DNA of 64,000 bases from Brachypodium distachyon (lineage: Eukaryota > Streptophyta > Magnoliopsida > Poales > Poaceae), in the NCBI RefSeq assembly GCF_000005505.3, contig NC_016131.3, forward strand, positions 5,105,501 to 5,169,500, in the 5' to 3' direction. This document shows positions 12,488 through 24,949 of the stretch, in pieces (positions within the stretch are counted from its first letter, which is position 1; each line of letters begins with the position of its first letter). The notes under the pieces were generated by a model. It had not been told where the DNA came from. It saw nothing but the letters and a program-made list of their open reading frames with translations, and ran no database searches. The position numbers and the translations under genes are program-made.

Positions 12488-14880
12488 TGACAGGCCGGAT
12501 TGGAGATGGACTCTCCCTACTCAGCTTTGGATGATTGGATCGGTTCAGATTAGGATTTTGCGTGGGGACTCGGGAGGGAGACCAGATTGGAGTTGGACTT
12601 TGACTTCTGCCGTTGTTCAGATCGCAAGTAGGGAGACCCTCCTTCGGCGAAAGGAAAATATTTTTAATCCTTTTATAAAGCCTAATCTCTACCACACGTG
12701 ACAAATTCACCGTATCATAATTATGATTGTTATTTCTTTTTCACTCGTTTTGCTTTGAGGTTAGTTTTGAACGTTAATCTAACCACGTGTCATATGATGC
12801 ATATGTACAAAAAAAAATTATTTTTGTTTGAAAACTTTTTAACTAGGACCTATGAAGTGTTTTTTGTTCAACTTCTTTACTATGTGAATTTGTTTTTCGT
12901 TTGTAGACTTTGTCTATTTTCTAAATTTTTAAACACGATATATGAAGTGTTTTTTCTTCAGCTTCTTCATAACGTCGTTTTCAAACAAATCGCACCAGCG
13001 AGTTGGACCTCTTGTGGTGATGCAGCCAAAAAGGTTTTTATTGTCTTCATTTATGCGAGAAACAACTATTATTTTCCTGTAAATCTCATTGAGTCGAGCA
13101 AACTATTAACACCGATGCACTCGACAATGCCGGTTATGACCGACTGTTTGAGATACACATACTCGGTACAATGCATATGTCTCCTTCAAGTTTAACTTCG
13201 CCTTTTTTAATCATGTCCCACACAAGCAACAATTTGATAGAAAATTCAATTAGATCGGAAATTTGGACTCCTGCAAACCTGTCTGGACATGATCCCTACT
13301 TCCTTCTCTCCATCGTTCGCTCCGAAATATTAAAGCACACGATACAGATCCAAGGACCGAAAAATCAACTTATCCCTAACTCAAAATCAGCAACTTAGAT
13401 ATATCAACCCGAATATCGATCTATTTGATCTTTTTATGTATGTAAGTATGAAGATATTTCTAGAAGCAAAAAAATATAACTATAAATTTACAAAGACTTG
13501 AGTTGATGATCCACTCTTATGAGTTTTATTCTTGCATGAAATATTGGACTCATAGAAACATAAGCATCACTAATGTTATTACACCGCAAACATGCATGCA
13601 ACTCTTGGTTTAGTCATACTATTCTTCTTAACAGAGTTTTGGACTGAGATAACTTCAGTTGTTGCATTTGACAGTTTTAAATTGTACGAGATATGACATA
13701 TTTTGTACTTACATGGAACCCAAAAAGTATAGCCTACTTGCTAACATTCCAAATATCAATCGGGATTCTAAAGGCAAAGCAAATCAACCAACTGAAATAA
13801 CTCTATTACATAATGCATTTTTGTAAACAAAAAAGAAATATTGAATGTTATGTGTCACGTAAATTGCCAGACAAATTTATTTTGTTCCTCGCATGTACTC
13901 TTTCTGGTCGTACATCTGCAACGAGCACGCTGGACAAACGAGAACTCCTATGTCGTCCGCACCACCGAGTCGCCGACGACAACAGGACAGAAAATCTCAT
14001 CGTTTTGTTGGGAAGAAGAGAATAGCGGCGGTGAAGGGGAAGAGGACACGCGCTCCTGAATAGAGAACCAGAAGCAAGAGTTGGGGTTGTTTGCGTTCTC
14101 AAGGTGGCTCGCCCCCGCGGGTTTAAGGAGTTGGGGGAGAGTGGACGGTCCGGATTGGAGCGGGACTTCGGCTTCTCTGGTTTGGATCGGGTTTTGTTTG
14201 GAAGGATTTTTTTGAGTTTGTTGTGTAGTGACTGTCGTTCGGTCGTTGGGGACTCCTTCGGGTCATATGTCTGCAACGACAGCGCATGACAAGCGACGTC
14301 TCCTAATTCTATGCGGTTGTGTACTTGTGTAACATATTGCATAATTACGGGTTACCAAATCAAGACAAAAAATGGGGTCTGTTTGCACATTTGGAACATT
14401 GTCGTATTGTATTTGTATTTGTCTGCGGACTCTCGTATTGTCGCTCGGTCGCCCATCCACGTCCCGGTGGACGAAAGCCCCCTCTATTAGGATCTCGTTT
14501 CCTCCTCTGGAGGCCCGACACCCCCCTTCCCTCCCTATCCCTGTGCTGCCTCGTCCGTCGCGCGGCCTCACCTCCTCCGCACGTGGTCCTGACGCTGCCC
14601 TTCTCCCCTCGCCGAGTCGAGCCAGATCCGCGCCTATATTTTTTTGTGTATGACTGTGTCCTTTTGCTCAATGTGTCCTTAATCCTTACCAAGTTAACTA
14701 ACTCGTGGTCGCGAGTAAGCAACACCCATAACCAATATTTTTTTTCTAACAAATTTTATTGTGCAGCGCAAACCTAGCTGAAACAAAACATCTCTTCTCT
14801 ATCTCTACTGTACTTGTGAAGTCACGAATTTGAGTGAAAGTCCGCCTGGCAGGAGAATATTCCCTGGTCCTCTCAAAATT
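12488..14880. other. Intergenic, with small duplications
   Basis: No supported gene. A tandem pair of about 93-bp period is visible near 12840-12975 around 'tatgaagtgtttttt'. The stretch at about 14084-14170 ('gggttgtttg', 'aaggagttgggg', 'ccggattggag') is a diverged partial copy of about 12380-12510. Other open frames are short and overlap on both strands. Confidence 0.5.
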
Positions 14881-15250
14881 CTCTGCCCGCCCGCACGTCC
14901 CAAAGCCGTAGCGCCAAATCCCCGCGCGCCCCGCCGCCGCCGTCGCACGATGCCCGTCCCGTCCCGCGCGCCTCGCCGCTGTCGGTCCTGTCCCTGACCG
15001 CGACCCGCTCGCCGCTCGCGCCCAGCCGCCGTCGGTCCGGTCCCCAACCTCGACCTGCTCGCCGTCAAGGTCCGCTCGCGCGCCGCCGCCGATCTCCTCT
15101 CGCGAGCCGTCGCCGCCAATCTTCGTTCGCGAGCCGCCGCCACCGCCTCGATCCCCTCACGCGAACCTCTCGCGAGACACCGCCGATCTCCGCTCGCGAG
15201 CCGTCGCCACTGATCTCCTCTCGCGAGCCGCCGCCGCCGATCCCCACCGT
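14881..15250. repeat. GC-rich degenerate tandem repeat
   Basis: Degenerate units built from 'ctcgcgagccgccgcc', alternating with 'gatctcctctcgcg', give arginine/alanine-rich open frames in several frames at once. That is typical of low-complexity GC-rich DNA rather than a gene. It lies directly upstream of the captured proton-pump exon, so it may be the GC-rich 5' part of the same mosaic. Confidence 0.6.
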
Positions 15251-15500
15251 CTCATTCTCACGGGAGGCACGCGACCAGGTTCTTAATTCCGCCTTTCCGT
15301 TCTTCTTCTTCTCTTCTACAGAAACCCCTCAGATGTGGAAGCTTCGGCTCCCTTCTCTGCTCCCTGTGCTGCTGTGATGCCTTGCTGAGTCCAGAAGGCG
15401 GCGCCCCGGACCAACAGTTGTGCGACGCGAGGATTGGGTAACGGAGCCGCGTTTGAGTGGCGGGGGAGGTGGTAACCACACGCCTCCCTTGCAACGGCCT

Positions 15501-15581
15501 TCTGAGATTGAAAGAAGAGTCAGAGTTGTGATTGAAAAATTTGCTGAGCATGGCCTGCGGTCACTTGGTGTGGCGTTCCAG
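15501..15581 (+). pseudogene. Exon fragment of a plasma-membrane H+-ATPase (P3A-type pump)
   Basis: The plus frame reads SEIERRV...VIEKFAEHGLRSLGVAFQ and stops at a GTTTGAG donor. This matches the part of plant plasma-membrane proton pumps between the nucleotide-binding region and the next exon. The family has a closely similar sequence with a conserved 'KFAERGLRSL' core, and the exon end falls where an intron occurs. Nothing before or after belongs to a pump: the next exon-like block is from a DNA methyltransferase. I read it as a captured or shuffled exon with no function as a pump. Confidence 0.65.
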
Positions 15582-15978
15582 GTTTGAGATATCATCACCT
15601 CGCTGTAGACCTTTAGTTGCATAATACATGAATGCTATTGTCAAAGTGATAGTTCTTGATCATTGTGCAGTATTATGGAACTATCTTCGTTACATGCCAC
15701 TCTGTGTACAGTTTAGTCCAAAAGTATTCCCTTTTTTAGCAAAAATAATGAGTAGATACAATAGCTTTTTCTATATAGATGTCATGCTAGAGATTCTCAT
15801 TTGAGAGAACAATTGTTTGGGTGCCGACAGTATAAATGATGATCTGCTTTTATGCATACATTTTATCAGAGAACAAAATATTGGATAATATTGTTGAGTT
15901 ATTGTCTTTTTAAATATTGTTTCAAATTACCGTTGAATGAGATAATCAGAATAAGTTAGTGCTTGTCGTTTTATGCAG

Positions 15979-18775
15979 GTATACTACAATGAAGAAATAC
16001 TGAGTGTGCCTGTGGCGATGATATAAGGAAAATGTGAGGTTACAAACCTTCCAGATTCAAATCTTCCGGTGGTGGTTGATCATCTCTTCTACTGTGATCA
16101 TTTATATGATCCTGGTACTGGAGCTTTCAAGCAGGCCAGCTATTGGCAGATTCTGTTTTTGGTTCCCCAATACTTTTGCCCTTTTTTCAATGAGAAACTT
16201 CTTCAGGTGCACCTACTTCAAAAAAGAACAAAGGAAAGCAGATTTGTGACAGTGATCAAGCTGGTTCAGATAAACAGAAGGCTGCAGCATCAGAGAACAG
16301 TCTTGCAACCTTTGATATTTTTGCCGGCTGTGGAGGCTTGTCTGAAGGGTTGCAACTATCTGGTAATGTATTTCCCATGTACATGTTGGTAGACAGAACA
16401 CCTTGGCCTCCGATACACATACTTGCTGATCATTTGGTTTTGCAGGTGCATCACGTACAAAATGGGCAATTGAATATGAAGAACCTGATGGGTAAGCATT
16501 TGGTGAAAATCATCCAGAAGCTGCAGTATTTGTGGAGAACTGCAATGTGATTCTGAAGTATGAAATCCATTTTTCCGTTTGTGTACTTAACATATTACTC
16601 CTGTATTTTTTTCTTCGAGAAAACGCAAAGCTTGCGTCTCGATGCATTGATAGAAAGAAAGTATTTACAAGCCCAAGAACAGGCCAACACAACCAATCAC
16701 TCAAAACAAGAACACGACCAACGACTGCTAAACTATCATTACAACCAACGTCACCAACCAAGGCAGGCCTAAATGCCAAAAACACAAAAGTACCGGATAG
16801 CGAAGGCGCCGTGGCCTGCCGGCCTCGCAGAACTCGAAGACAAGCCTGTGAGGCGTCTCGTCAACTGCAGAAGTCTTGGGCCGTCGATCGTCACGCTCGT
16901 CCCGAATATTGCGCCGCCATACCTCACCGCTCCCTTGTTGGTCATAACAAAAGTCCATCTAAGCCGGTCGATACCTGTCGAGTGCACCCATGCGACCAAG
17001 ATGCCACAGCACGGGATCCTCCGCTAACCACTAACCGTGCCGTCCAAGGTAGCGCACTTGCCCGATGCCAGTGTGCCCAAGGCCTGCTTACTGGAGCCAA
17101 GGCATATTCCGTGGGAACATACTCCAGCCAAGTGTTATCCTCCAAGAACAACGCCTCCAACAAGGGAGCGACATCAACAATGCCGCCGTCATCCGATTTG
17201 GCTAGCCAAATCTGGGTTTTCACCCGAAGGATTGGACCACAGGGGATGGAGGTTGGTCGAGGCTCCTCGACGATGCCACCAAGGAGGGAACGACGCCCGA
17301 GAGCGTCGCCGTCATCGGCACCAAAGAAGGTCAGGCTAGACTTTCGCCCGGAGCACCACGACAAAACAAAAGTACCCGTGGCAACCCGCACAACAGCAAA
17401 GTCTAAGCAACGCCGACAACCGCACAAGTGCAAGAACCTGTATGACCCACCGTCCGACCATCAAAGGCCACCACATGCCGCGCGACATGGCGCACGCACC
17501 AGCCACAATCCCAACTCCGGAAGGAGTTGGCGCATGGCCCAAATGGCCTGTGCATAAGCCAACCCAGACCCGTGGCAGGAACGCCCAGATTTGCAGTTAC
17601 CAGTGCACACGACAACACCCCAAGCTAGAGCTCGGCGAAGTGCCAGCTGCAAGGCACGGGGTGCCGTCGGATGGGCGCAGAGGCGCGTGCCGCACAACCT
17701 GCAGCGCGATGCCGGCGACCACATCAGGCCACACACCAACACCCGCCTCCCTCCAGGCACCGGCCAACCACGTGTGGCCAGCCAAGCCGGCCAACACGCA
17801 CCAAGCACGTCTCCTGAGCCATCTCCCGAGACCCCCCTACCGGAGCCCTCGCCACCGGTCGGAGCCCTCCCACCGGAGTCGTGGCTGCGCCGCCGCAGAC
17901 CGGGCCACCGCCACCAGAATCAGGCTGCCGCGCGAAGACCGCGCTAGCACCTCTGCGAGCCGGACCCAGGTCGCCGCGTATCTGGCCCCCGCCGCCGGAA
18001 ACATGCTGCCGCGCGCGCAAGAGAGAGGGGAGGGAAGAGGGGTGAGAGGAGGAGATGGGATGGCAGCGGCTGGAAGGCCTTGCCGCCGCCGCAGGCCGGC
18101 CAGGGGCCAACGACGGCAGCAGCAGAGATAGGGATGGGCGGAGGAGGGGGTGGTTGGGGGTGGCAGCGGGGTATTGCCCCGGGAGTCGCAGGAGCGGCTG
18201 GCGGGGCACTAGGGTTCGGTCCTATATTACTCCTGTATATCCAGCTCATTTGTGATTATTGGCTGTTGAAGGGAAATAATGGATAAGTGTGATGATACTG
18301 ATGATGCATCTCGACTTCGGAGGCTTCAGAGCAAGCAGCTAAACTTTTAGATGAGAAAATTGAGAATCTCCTCCATGCCAGGTCAGTTGTTTCACCTATA
18401 TAGCATTGAAATATTTTATGCTTCCTTCAATCTTATGCTGCTGCTTGACTCTCTGTGCATCCTTTATTAGGGGTTTTCTGGGATGAACAGATTCAATCAG
18501 AGTCCATGGAGCAAAGTTCAGCGCGAGATGATTTTAACATTTATGTCCTTCGCAGCATATTTTCGTCCTAGATTATTCCTTTTAGAAAATGTTAGGAACT
18601 TTATTTCATTCAACAAAGGCCAGACCTTCAACCTAACACTGGAATCACTGCTGGAGATGGGATACCAGGTGCTTGACACTTCCTCTTCTGTGCTTGCCCT
18701 TGTGTTATAGCATTTCCTTCATTTCCATAGGTTCTCAACTTGTCTACCTTGTTTAGGTTCGATTTGGAATTTAGA
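15979..18775 (+). pseudogene. Broken MET1/DNMT1-type DNA (cytosine-5) methyltransferase
   Basis: Five exon-like blocks and a sixth remnant lie in MET1 order with splice signals: 15979-16135, 16207-16362, 16446-16559, about 18268-18367, 18471-18668 and about 18758-18772. They cover the end of the second BAH-type region (HLYDPGTGAFKQ), catalytic motif I (FDIFAGCGGLSEG), and the block with LLENVRNF and FNKGQTF. Functional relatives maintain CG methylation in the nucleus. Breaks: in-frame TAA at 16024-16026, in-frame TAA at 16493-16495 (where the family has an acidic residue), a frameshift near 18310-18325, loss of the sequence encoding the catalytic Pro-Cys-Gln loop before 18471, a LINE insertion, and loss of everything downstream of about 18772. 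The N-terminal RFTS and first BAH regions are absent. Confidence 0.85.
16592..18238 (-). mobile_element. 5'-truncated LINE with 15-bp target-site duplication
   Basis: The 15-mer atattactcctgtat occurs at 16592-16606 and again at 18224-18238, directly flanking 1617 bp. Immediately inside the left copy is a T run followed by 'cttcgagaaaacgcaaagc'. Read on the minus strand this is a LINE 3' end with a poly(A) tail. The other end (minus-strand start at 18223) is GC-rich and begins AGGACCGAACCCTAG. The interior gives several long but overlapping GC-rich frames with no reverse transcriptase. It is inserted in the MET1 pseudogene just after motif I and is younger than it. Confidence 0.8.
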
Positions 18776-21051
18776 CTCTCACATATCTCTGTCGACATAG
18801 ATTAGCTGATTCTTTTTATAAGCAGTGAAGTCCCTTGTGTAATTAGCAGTGATCTTAAAATAAATGCTGAATATATTGGTGTAAAAAAACTTGAATAATA
18901 ATGAGAGTTGAAAGACATGATTTAAATTTTAGGAACGTGCTACTAGTACCCGAAAAGCCTCACTTGGCTCCAGGACATAATGGGCTGCGAGGAAAGCAAA
19001 ACGGCCCGGCCTCTAGGAAGCACCTGCCACCGTCCCAGGCGCACAAGTTGCAATGCAAAGCTGAAAAGAAAAGAGGCACCCAACGAAAAAAACTGACCGA
19101 GCGGGAGGCAGGCATCGGGCGGGGAGGGAGAGCATCCGTGCTCCTTCCTCGAGCGCGCCGTCACACCCACTCAAACGAACGAGCGAGTGTGAGCCAACAG
19201 TCTAGCAGCCATCGCGATCTGCTTAATTACCGTGATACGCTTGGCCAATCCCATCCATTACCGCGGGGAAAGAAGAGGCCGGGTGAAAACGAAAAAGGCA
19301 CCCAGCCTCTGCTGCTGCCTGCTGGCTGGCCGGGGGTGACTCGCCCTCGACCAGAGAGAGAAAGAACGAAAGAAAAAAAAAACAGCCAGGAAAGCAAAGA
19401 CGACCTCACGACCACCTTAAAACCAAAAGGCTGCCGTGGCGTGGAAACAGGACGAGATCGAGAGATCCCTCGTCGAGAGATCCCGTCCCTGCCGGATCTT
19501 TCTCTGCCTTTCGCGTGATGGTTCCAATCGAGCAGAAAAAGGCACACTGCCTATCCGGAGGTTACATGTGAAAGGCCAAGAGAGCTACGGAAACACAGCT
19601 TTTTGCGTGCATACCTTCGTGTTGGTGGCTGGTCCAACCAAAGCTTTTCTTTTCTTTTCTCTCCTCCGCGTGTCCCCGGAAACACCCCATGTGTACGCCT
19701 CCATACCTTCCTGATCCCCGCGCCTTTCTGCAAAGCGAGACCCTTTGAGAGCCGCTGGTTTCTTTGTTCGATCCATACGATTTTCCTCGGAAAAAAAAGA
19801 ATGGTTTGAGCGTCGTCTTGTCTGCATCTCCTAATTTTCTCGAGAATCTGCAAAACTATCTTATCGGCGAGTTGAAATAGTGGTATCAGGTGATTCCACG
19901 ACTTGGAGGGGGTCGGCATTTTCTAAGCACAAAATATGGTTGGTAGAATAACAACTGAATCGGATAAGATGATCCAATGCCTTCGTCGACAAAAAGAGAT
20001 AAGACTAATGCCTCTGAGATAATTAATAACGTGTGGAAGATCGGTAGGGTGGTACTACTACTTTCAGCAGAGCTGGGACAATTAACATTTGACGCAACTG
20101 GAAAATGTTGGGAAAGGATAAAAAGGCCGCGCATATTGCTTTAGTTATCGGGTTGCGTTTCATCACATGATCGTCGAACTAAAGAAAGCGTGCAAATGCT
20201 ACGTGCAATTTCACCTTAGGTTTACTTTATGATTGATGCTTTTTTAGCTTACGCCATCGTACTCAATGGATATATGTACCCCAATTATTCAGCACTGCGC
20301 TATCACTCCGATACAGATAAGCAATGCTTGTTTGGCCACTTATTTCCCTGTCACCTAATTATTATTTTTACATTTGAACATTACTAAGACTGACTGTCCC
20401 GAAGGAGAGTGCAAATTTAGCAAAACATTAACGCAGTGATGTTGAGACGAGGATAGTTGAATTGATCTCCATGTGTGCTTAGAAAGTGGCTGAGATCGAT
20501 CTAATATAAGGCAACTTATAAATAGACAAAAAAAACATTTTTTTTTGCTAATTCTCAGTTTAATTTTTTTTATTTCAGTCATCTTAGATTGCAAGTCGTT
20601 TGGAAAAAACCTAACTGGATTTTTTTTCATCCGCAGGTTTTACAAGGAATGAGGTGGGGTTGATGAATTCATAACAGCAAACCGAGCCTCTCTCACACCC
20701 CCAACTTTCTAGGCTAGCACTTAGGCGAAATTTGGCAGTTTGTTTGTTGGCGTTCTAAATGGCACTCTTGTAGAAAAACCTATGGCCTGGCGTTAATCGA
20801 ACCGACTTATACTTACAGTTCGCTTCACCACGGGAATCCGAATTTCATGTTGATGGGGCCATTTTTATGAGAAATACCTCTTGATGTGGCGGTGAAATTT
20901 GTGGACGCATTACTGCACTCACCAGGGTTCGAATTTTCCGGTCTTTCCATCAAAAAATTTGGGCCATTTTTATGTTGCTATAGAGCTTAGAAGAAAGGAG
21001 CCTGAAATGAAAATAACTTTCAGGCCGCTTATAATAAACGATCTCAATAGA
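18776..21051. other. Intergenic, nothing recognised
   Basis: No gene supported. The frames at 18901-19518 and 19436-19714 have no recognisable domain and overlap opposite-strand frames of similar length. Confidence 0.5.
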
Positions 21052-21429
21052 GAAAAGTATATTTTTGGACCCTCAATTGGCAGCAAAGTATATGAATGGT
21101 CTCTCAACTCAAAATCGTATACATTTGGTCCCTAATTGGCAAAACCGGATACTTTTAGTCCGTCTTCCGGTTTTGGACGATTTTGACTCCTCGTGGCATG
21201 GTTTTTACTGAGAATTTTCCATGCCAGATGCCACAATGAATAGTTGAGAAACCAAATGTATACAATTTCGAATTCAGGGACCATTTTTGAGAGGACCTAA
21301 TGCCATTGAGCCATCCGACATGGCAAATTCGGAAGAAAACCACTCAAGGTGGAGTCAAAACCGTTCATAATCCAGAAGAGCGACCACAATTATCCGGTTT
21401 TGTTAATTGAGGGCCAAAATTTACTTTTC
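21052..21429. mobile_element. MITE with long imperfect terminal inverted repeats
   Basis: The left end GAAAAGTATATTTTTGGACC and the reverse complement of the right end (GAAAAGTAAATTTTGGCCC) match and continue through 'CTCAATT' and the inner block 'AAACCGGATA'. The element is about 378 bp, non-coding and hairpin-forming. I could not confirm a target-site duplication, so the superfamily is unassigned (Mutator-like or hAT-like are possible). Confidence 0.65.
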
Positions 21430-22826
21430 ATATTATGCACCACTGCTGTATGCAAACGTCATTTTCCTACAACCGAGGAACATCTGAGAGAAAATAATGC
21501 ATCTTTCTGTGCAATCAATCCGACAGCCCTTACTTGGATCGATGTACTAACTAATAGCGAAACAAAGCAATTGCTGAGAGCCAAGCAAACCACTAAAAGA
21601 CTCGAAGCAATCCCATTGCTCAAATAACTTGTGGTATATATCTCTTCTCCTCCCCCTTCCTTTCGTCGATCAGTCCTTTCCGGATGTTTCCTCTGGCCTT
21701 CTCTGCATCAATCAGTGTACTTAACCAGCCTCCTAATTGGGTCCCCAGTTCGCTGTAGTGGCGCACTCCGAATCGGCCTCAAGAGAAAAAAATTAGTTGT
21801 GGTCGATTAGTGCACCAAATTAAGCCACCTATCCTAAAGGCCCCCAAAACGAGCTAGTTAAAGCATTGTAAAAGGCAAAAGTTTCTTCATTCATTCGGTA
21901 GCTTGGAAACGCCAACGCAAATTTCTTTGTTTCCTGACCTCATGTGCCATTCAAGCACTATCTAAAGTCGCTAGCTAGCATGCATTGTTAATATTTGAAC
22001 TTAATATTTATATTTGCAGCTTAATTAACCCTATCTAGTAACTGATGTCGTCATGGATATCGCGATCGATCAATGTACGCAGTTGTAGATGCTGATGTAC
22101 ATGAGTGACTCCTTTGTTGGACCGAATCTTTCGAATTGTGCCAGTGTTGATCCTAAGTTCAGTAGAACGTACATGTAGATTGTGCTGTAATACGACCGAT
22201 AGGATTAGCTCGTTGCATATGGTCTGCCGACAGCATGGCACGTACTTTCTAGTACTCCTAGTAAATTTGTTTGCTTTTTTCATCTTTTCGCGTAGAAAAT
22301 TGCTCGCCACCTTTTCCCTTTCTCGTATTCTTAGAGGTCTTATGGACGCCGTAGGCATGTATGGCATTGATCTGTCGTTCCTCTATTCATTCACTCGACT
22401 GAATGCTATACAATCGCATCCAATTAATGGTGTTCAAACGGATTGGATAAGCTTCGAGATGTTAAGGTATTCTTATGTTCCAGGACATGATACTTATTAT
22501 TTTTCGAGAAAGATTCAACATATGATTTCGTGGGCTTTCAATTTCTCAGATAGTGTTAGGATTGGTTTTTTTATTTCTTTTCTATAGATGCAACTGCACG
22601 AGCACGAGTTGACTGCTGCATGATATACAGGCGCGAATATTTTTTGAGTATAAGGGACGGGGATCAACTATATCAACTTGGGCATACGGTCCATGAGCCA
22701 GGAAGACAAAGATCCCGCAGAGATATTGTTGAAGTTGTCACGAATATGTGTATAGGCTAGTTATAGTTGAACTTGAATTACGTGGTAGGTCAGGTGTTGA
22801 ACATTAGCAACATGGGCCTAATAATA
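21430..22826. other. Intergenic, nothing recognised
   Basis: AT-rich sequence. The 160-codon frame at 22105-22587 is hydrophobic, has no recognisable domain and is opposed by a minus-strand frame. I do not call it a gene. Confidence 0.5.
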
Positions 22827-22958
22827 TACTTTCTCCGTCCAATAAAAAAAATGTCTTAATTTTTTAACTAAATTTGAATGCATTTATACACTAATTCATG
22901 TTTAAATATATCTAAATTTTAACAAACTTGAGACATTTTTTGTTGGACAGCGAAAGTA
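22827..22958. mobile_element. Stowaway-type MITE (Tc1/mariner)
   Basis: The inverted repeats CTTTCTCCGTCCAATAAAAA and CTTTCGCTGTCCAACAAAAA (reverse complement of the right end) bound a 128-bp AT-rich core, flanked by TA on both sides. This matches the Stowaway size, ends and TA target preference. Confidence 0.85.
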
Positions 22959-24291
22959 TACGAAAATGGTAAGTTACACAAGAGATTGCAATGGATGGTC
23001 CGGCGCTCCGACAGGAATGACCGGACCGACGTGGCGTGGTAATCGTGATCTGTCCCTCGTCGGGTTTGTCGTCGACTGTAATTCAATGGGAGGTGCGCCT
23101 GTTAAGCTAAACCTCGTTAATAAACGTCGTATCCCGTATACTTTCTACAATGATCTAATCTCGTAAAAAACGTGAACTGGTATTATGACACCAGTATAGC
23201 ACTGTATCTTAATTTATCGATTCAGTAAACAAGGTACAACAAAACGAAACTGAAAAAAGAGATTTTATCATGGTGACACAAACAATATCTTTTCCCTGGG
23301 TCTGCCCGTCAATGTCCCAAATCAAGAAATTTCAGTGGTTGTCTTCTCCTCCTTTTTCTTTCAGTGGTTATCTTAGTCTTGCATCACGATATAGGAAATA
23401 AACATAGGAGTATAACGTGCAAAAGTAACGGACGACATACATGGGAATTTTGGGACTTCGGCTTCAATTGCATGAAGTGGACGGGGACAACAGAAGAACA
23501 CCATGATTAAGCACTGATCTTTGGATGATCTAAAACTAATGCAATGACCAATTGACCATGTGGATATGTCAGGTGCTGTGTACATGCATGGTCGGAGCGT
23601 GCAGACAATTGACCCGACACACAAGAAGCAATTAATAACTGATCAATTGGACCCAAGTAGACATCACGAAGCGTGCAGAAAGCCCTGTGCGCCTAATCCA
23701 AGTGCCGTACTTACTAAGCTCGCAACGCATGCATCCGTCCGGAAACAACCAATTGTTGCACATGATACTACGTACCGATAGAAGATTCACGGTTCTCCAT
23801 ACACGTGCAGGTATAGGCTTTAGCTTTGATTAGGCAGCTGAAGTTGACACACTCCCGAATGTGCAACACAGACTGTTTATCAAATCAACTTTGATTGCAT
23901 CGATCTATGACTCATGTGCAGTCTCTACTAGCCACTTTGGTGCATATCGTGGTATCTTACCACACACGTGTAGACACTCGTACAGTAGTGGATAGGGCTT
24001 TAAAATTCGAGGCTGCAATGCATGGTTACGTATCGTCTCGTGACGCATTCCCCCAGTAAAAAACCCACTGAGCTCGACCGAGACTTGTAATTAAGTGTGG
24101 CAACCTGACACTGGGCCAGGAAATTAAGCGAGGAGTATATTACACACGCAGCTGCCATGATCACGGTCACCCATGCTGACGTGTCGTTTCGATCGCCGGC
24201 CGCGAACGAGCCCGCTGGACAGGCCACGTAGGCGCCCGGTGGGTCCCGCGTTCCAGTGACCTTTGTTTCGTCGGCCAATGGAAGGCTCCCA
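22959..24291. other. Intergenic, probable distal promoter of the bZIP gene at its right end
   Basis: No coding region supported. Palindromes such as catgcatg and acacgtgt are frequent. Confidence 0.45.
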
Positions 24292-24797
24292 CACGTGTGC
24301 AGCAGCACCGTTGCACCGGAGCCATCGATGCCCCAGCATCTAGCGGCCATTACTTCGCGATTAAGCTAAACCGCTTCCACCTCCGGCGTACGTGGGCCCA
24401 AACCGCACGTCGCACCAACCGGGGCACCCGAAAAGAGAACCGCCACGTGGGGCCATGTAAGCGAGACCCACCACATCCGCCGTCCGTCCATGCCACCAAG
24501 CTCATCATCCGCCGTTGATCTCATCTCACCGAAAATGGCAGCACGTGGCCACGCATGGCAGGGCCCCAGTATACGGATATACCGTGACGGCCGTAGAATC
24601 TTTTTTTTGCTTGCCACGGCTAAAGCGACGGGGGCAAGAAAGCTAGGCAGCCAAACCCCACAGAGCGGCCACCGGGGACGAAACGAAGGAAGAAGAAAGA
24701 AGCCCCACGCAAGTGCGGGCCCAACATCGTGGGCAGGGCCCACCACGCTCGAGGCTCCCCTCGGCCTTCCCTCGGTCCCGGGCCGCGCCTATAAATA
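24292..24797 (+). promoter_or_regulatory. bZIP gene promoter: three G-boxes and a TATA box
   Basis: Perfect CACGTG palindromes lie at 24292-24297, 24444-24449 and 24542-24547. A TATA box (ctataaata) lies at 24789-24797, about 150 bases before the start codon, which gives a leader of roughly 120 bases. G-boxes are recognised by bZIP and bHLH factors, so feedback by the encoded bZIP or its dimer partners is possible but unproven. Confidence 0.65.
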
Positions 24798-24949
24798 CCG
24801 CAAGTTTCCTCATCGCTTCTTCCCTTTTCCCCGATTCCTCCCTCAAGCCCTCTAGTTTTCCGGAATCACGGTTACGTCTCTGTTAGCTGGTCGTTGGGAG
24901 TTAGTTGTAAGTATTGTTGTTTGTCAGGGGAAGGGAAGGGAAAGGAAAG

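Noticed and set aside
16532..18131. 341- and 229-codon plus-strand frames
   Set aside because: They lie inside the LINE insertion, are read antisense to it, and show no domain.
22105..22587. 160-codon plus frame, possible membrane protein
   Set aside because: Hydrophobic because the DNA is T-rich. No family resemblance, and an opposing frame is present.
24490..24855. Possible upstream coding exon or uORF of the bZIP gene
   Set aside because: Most of the frame lies before the TATA box and it has no conserved peptide. The minus strand is equally open.
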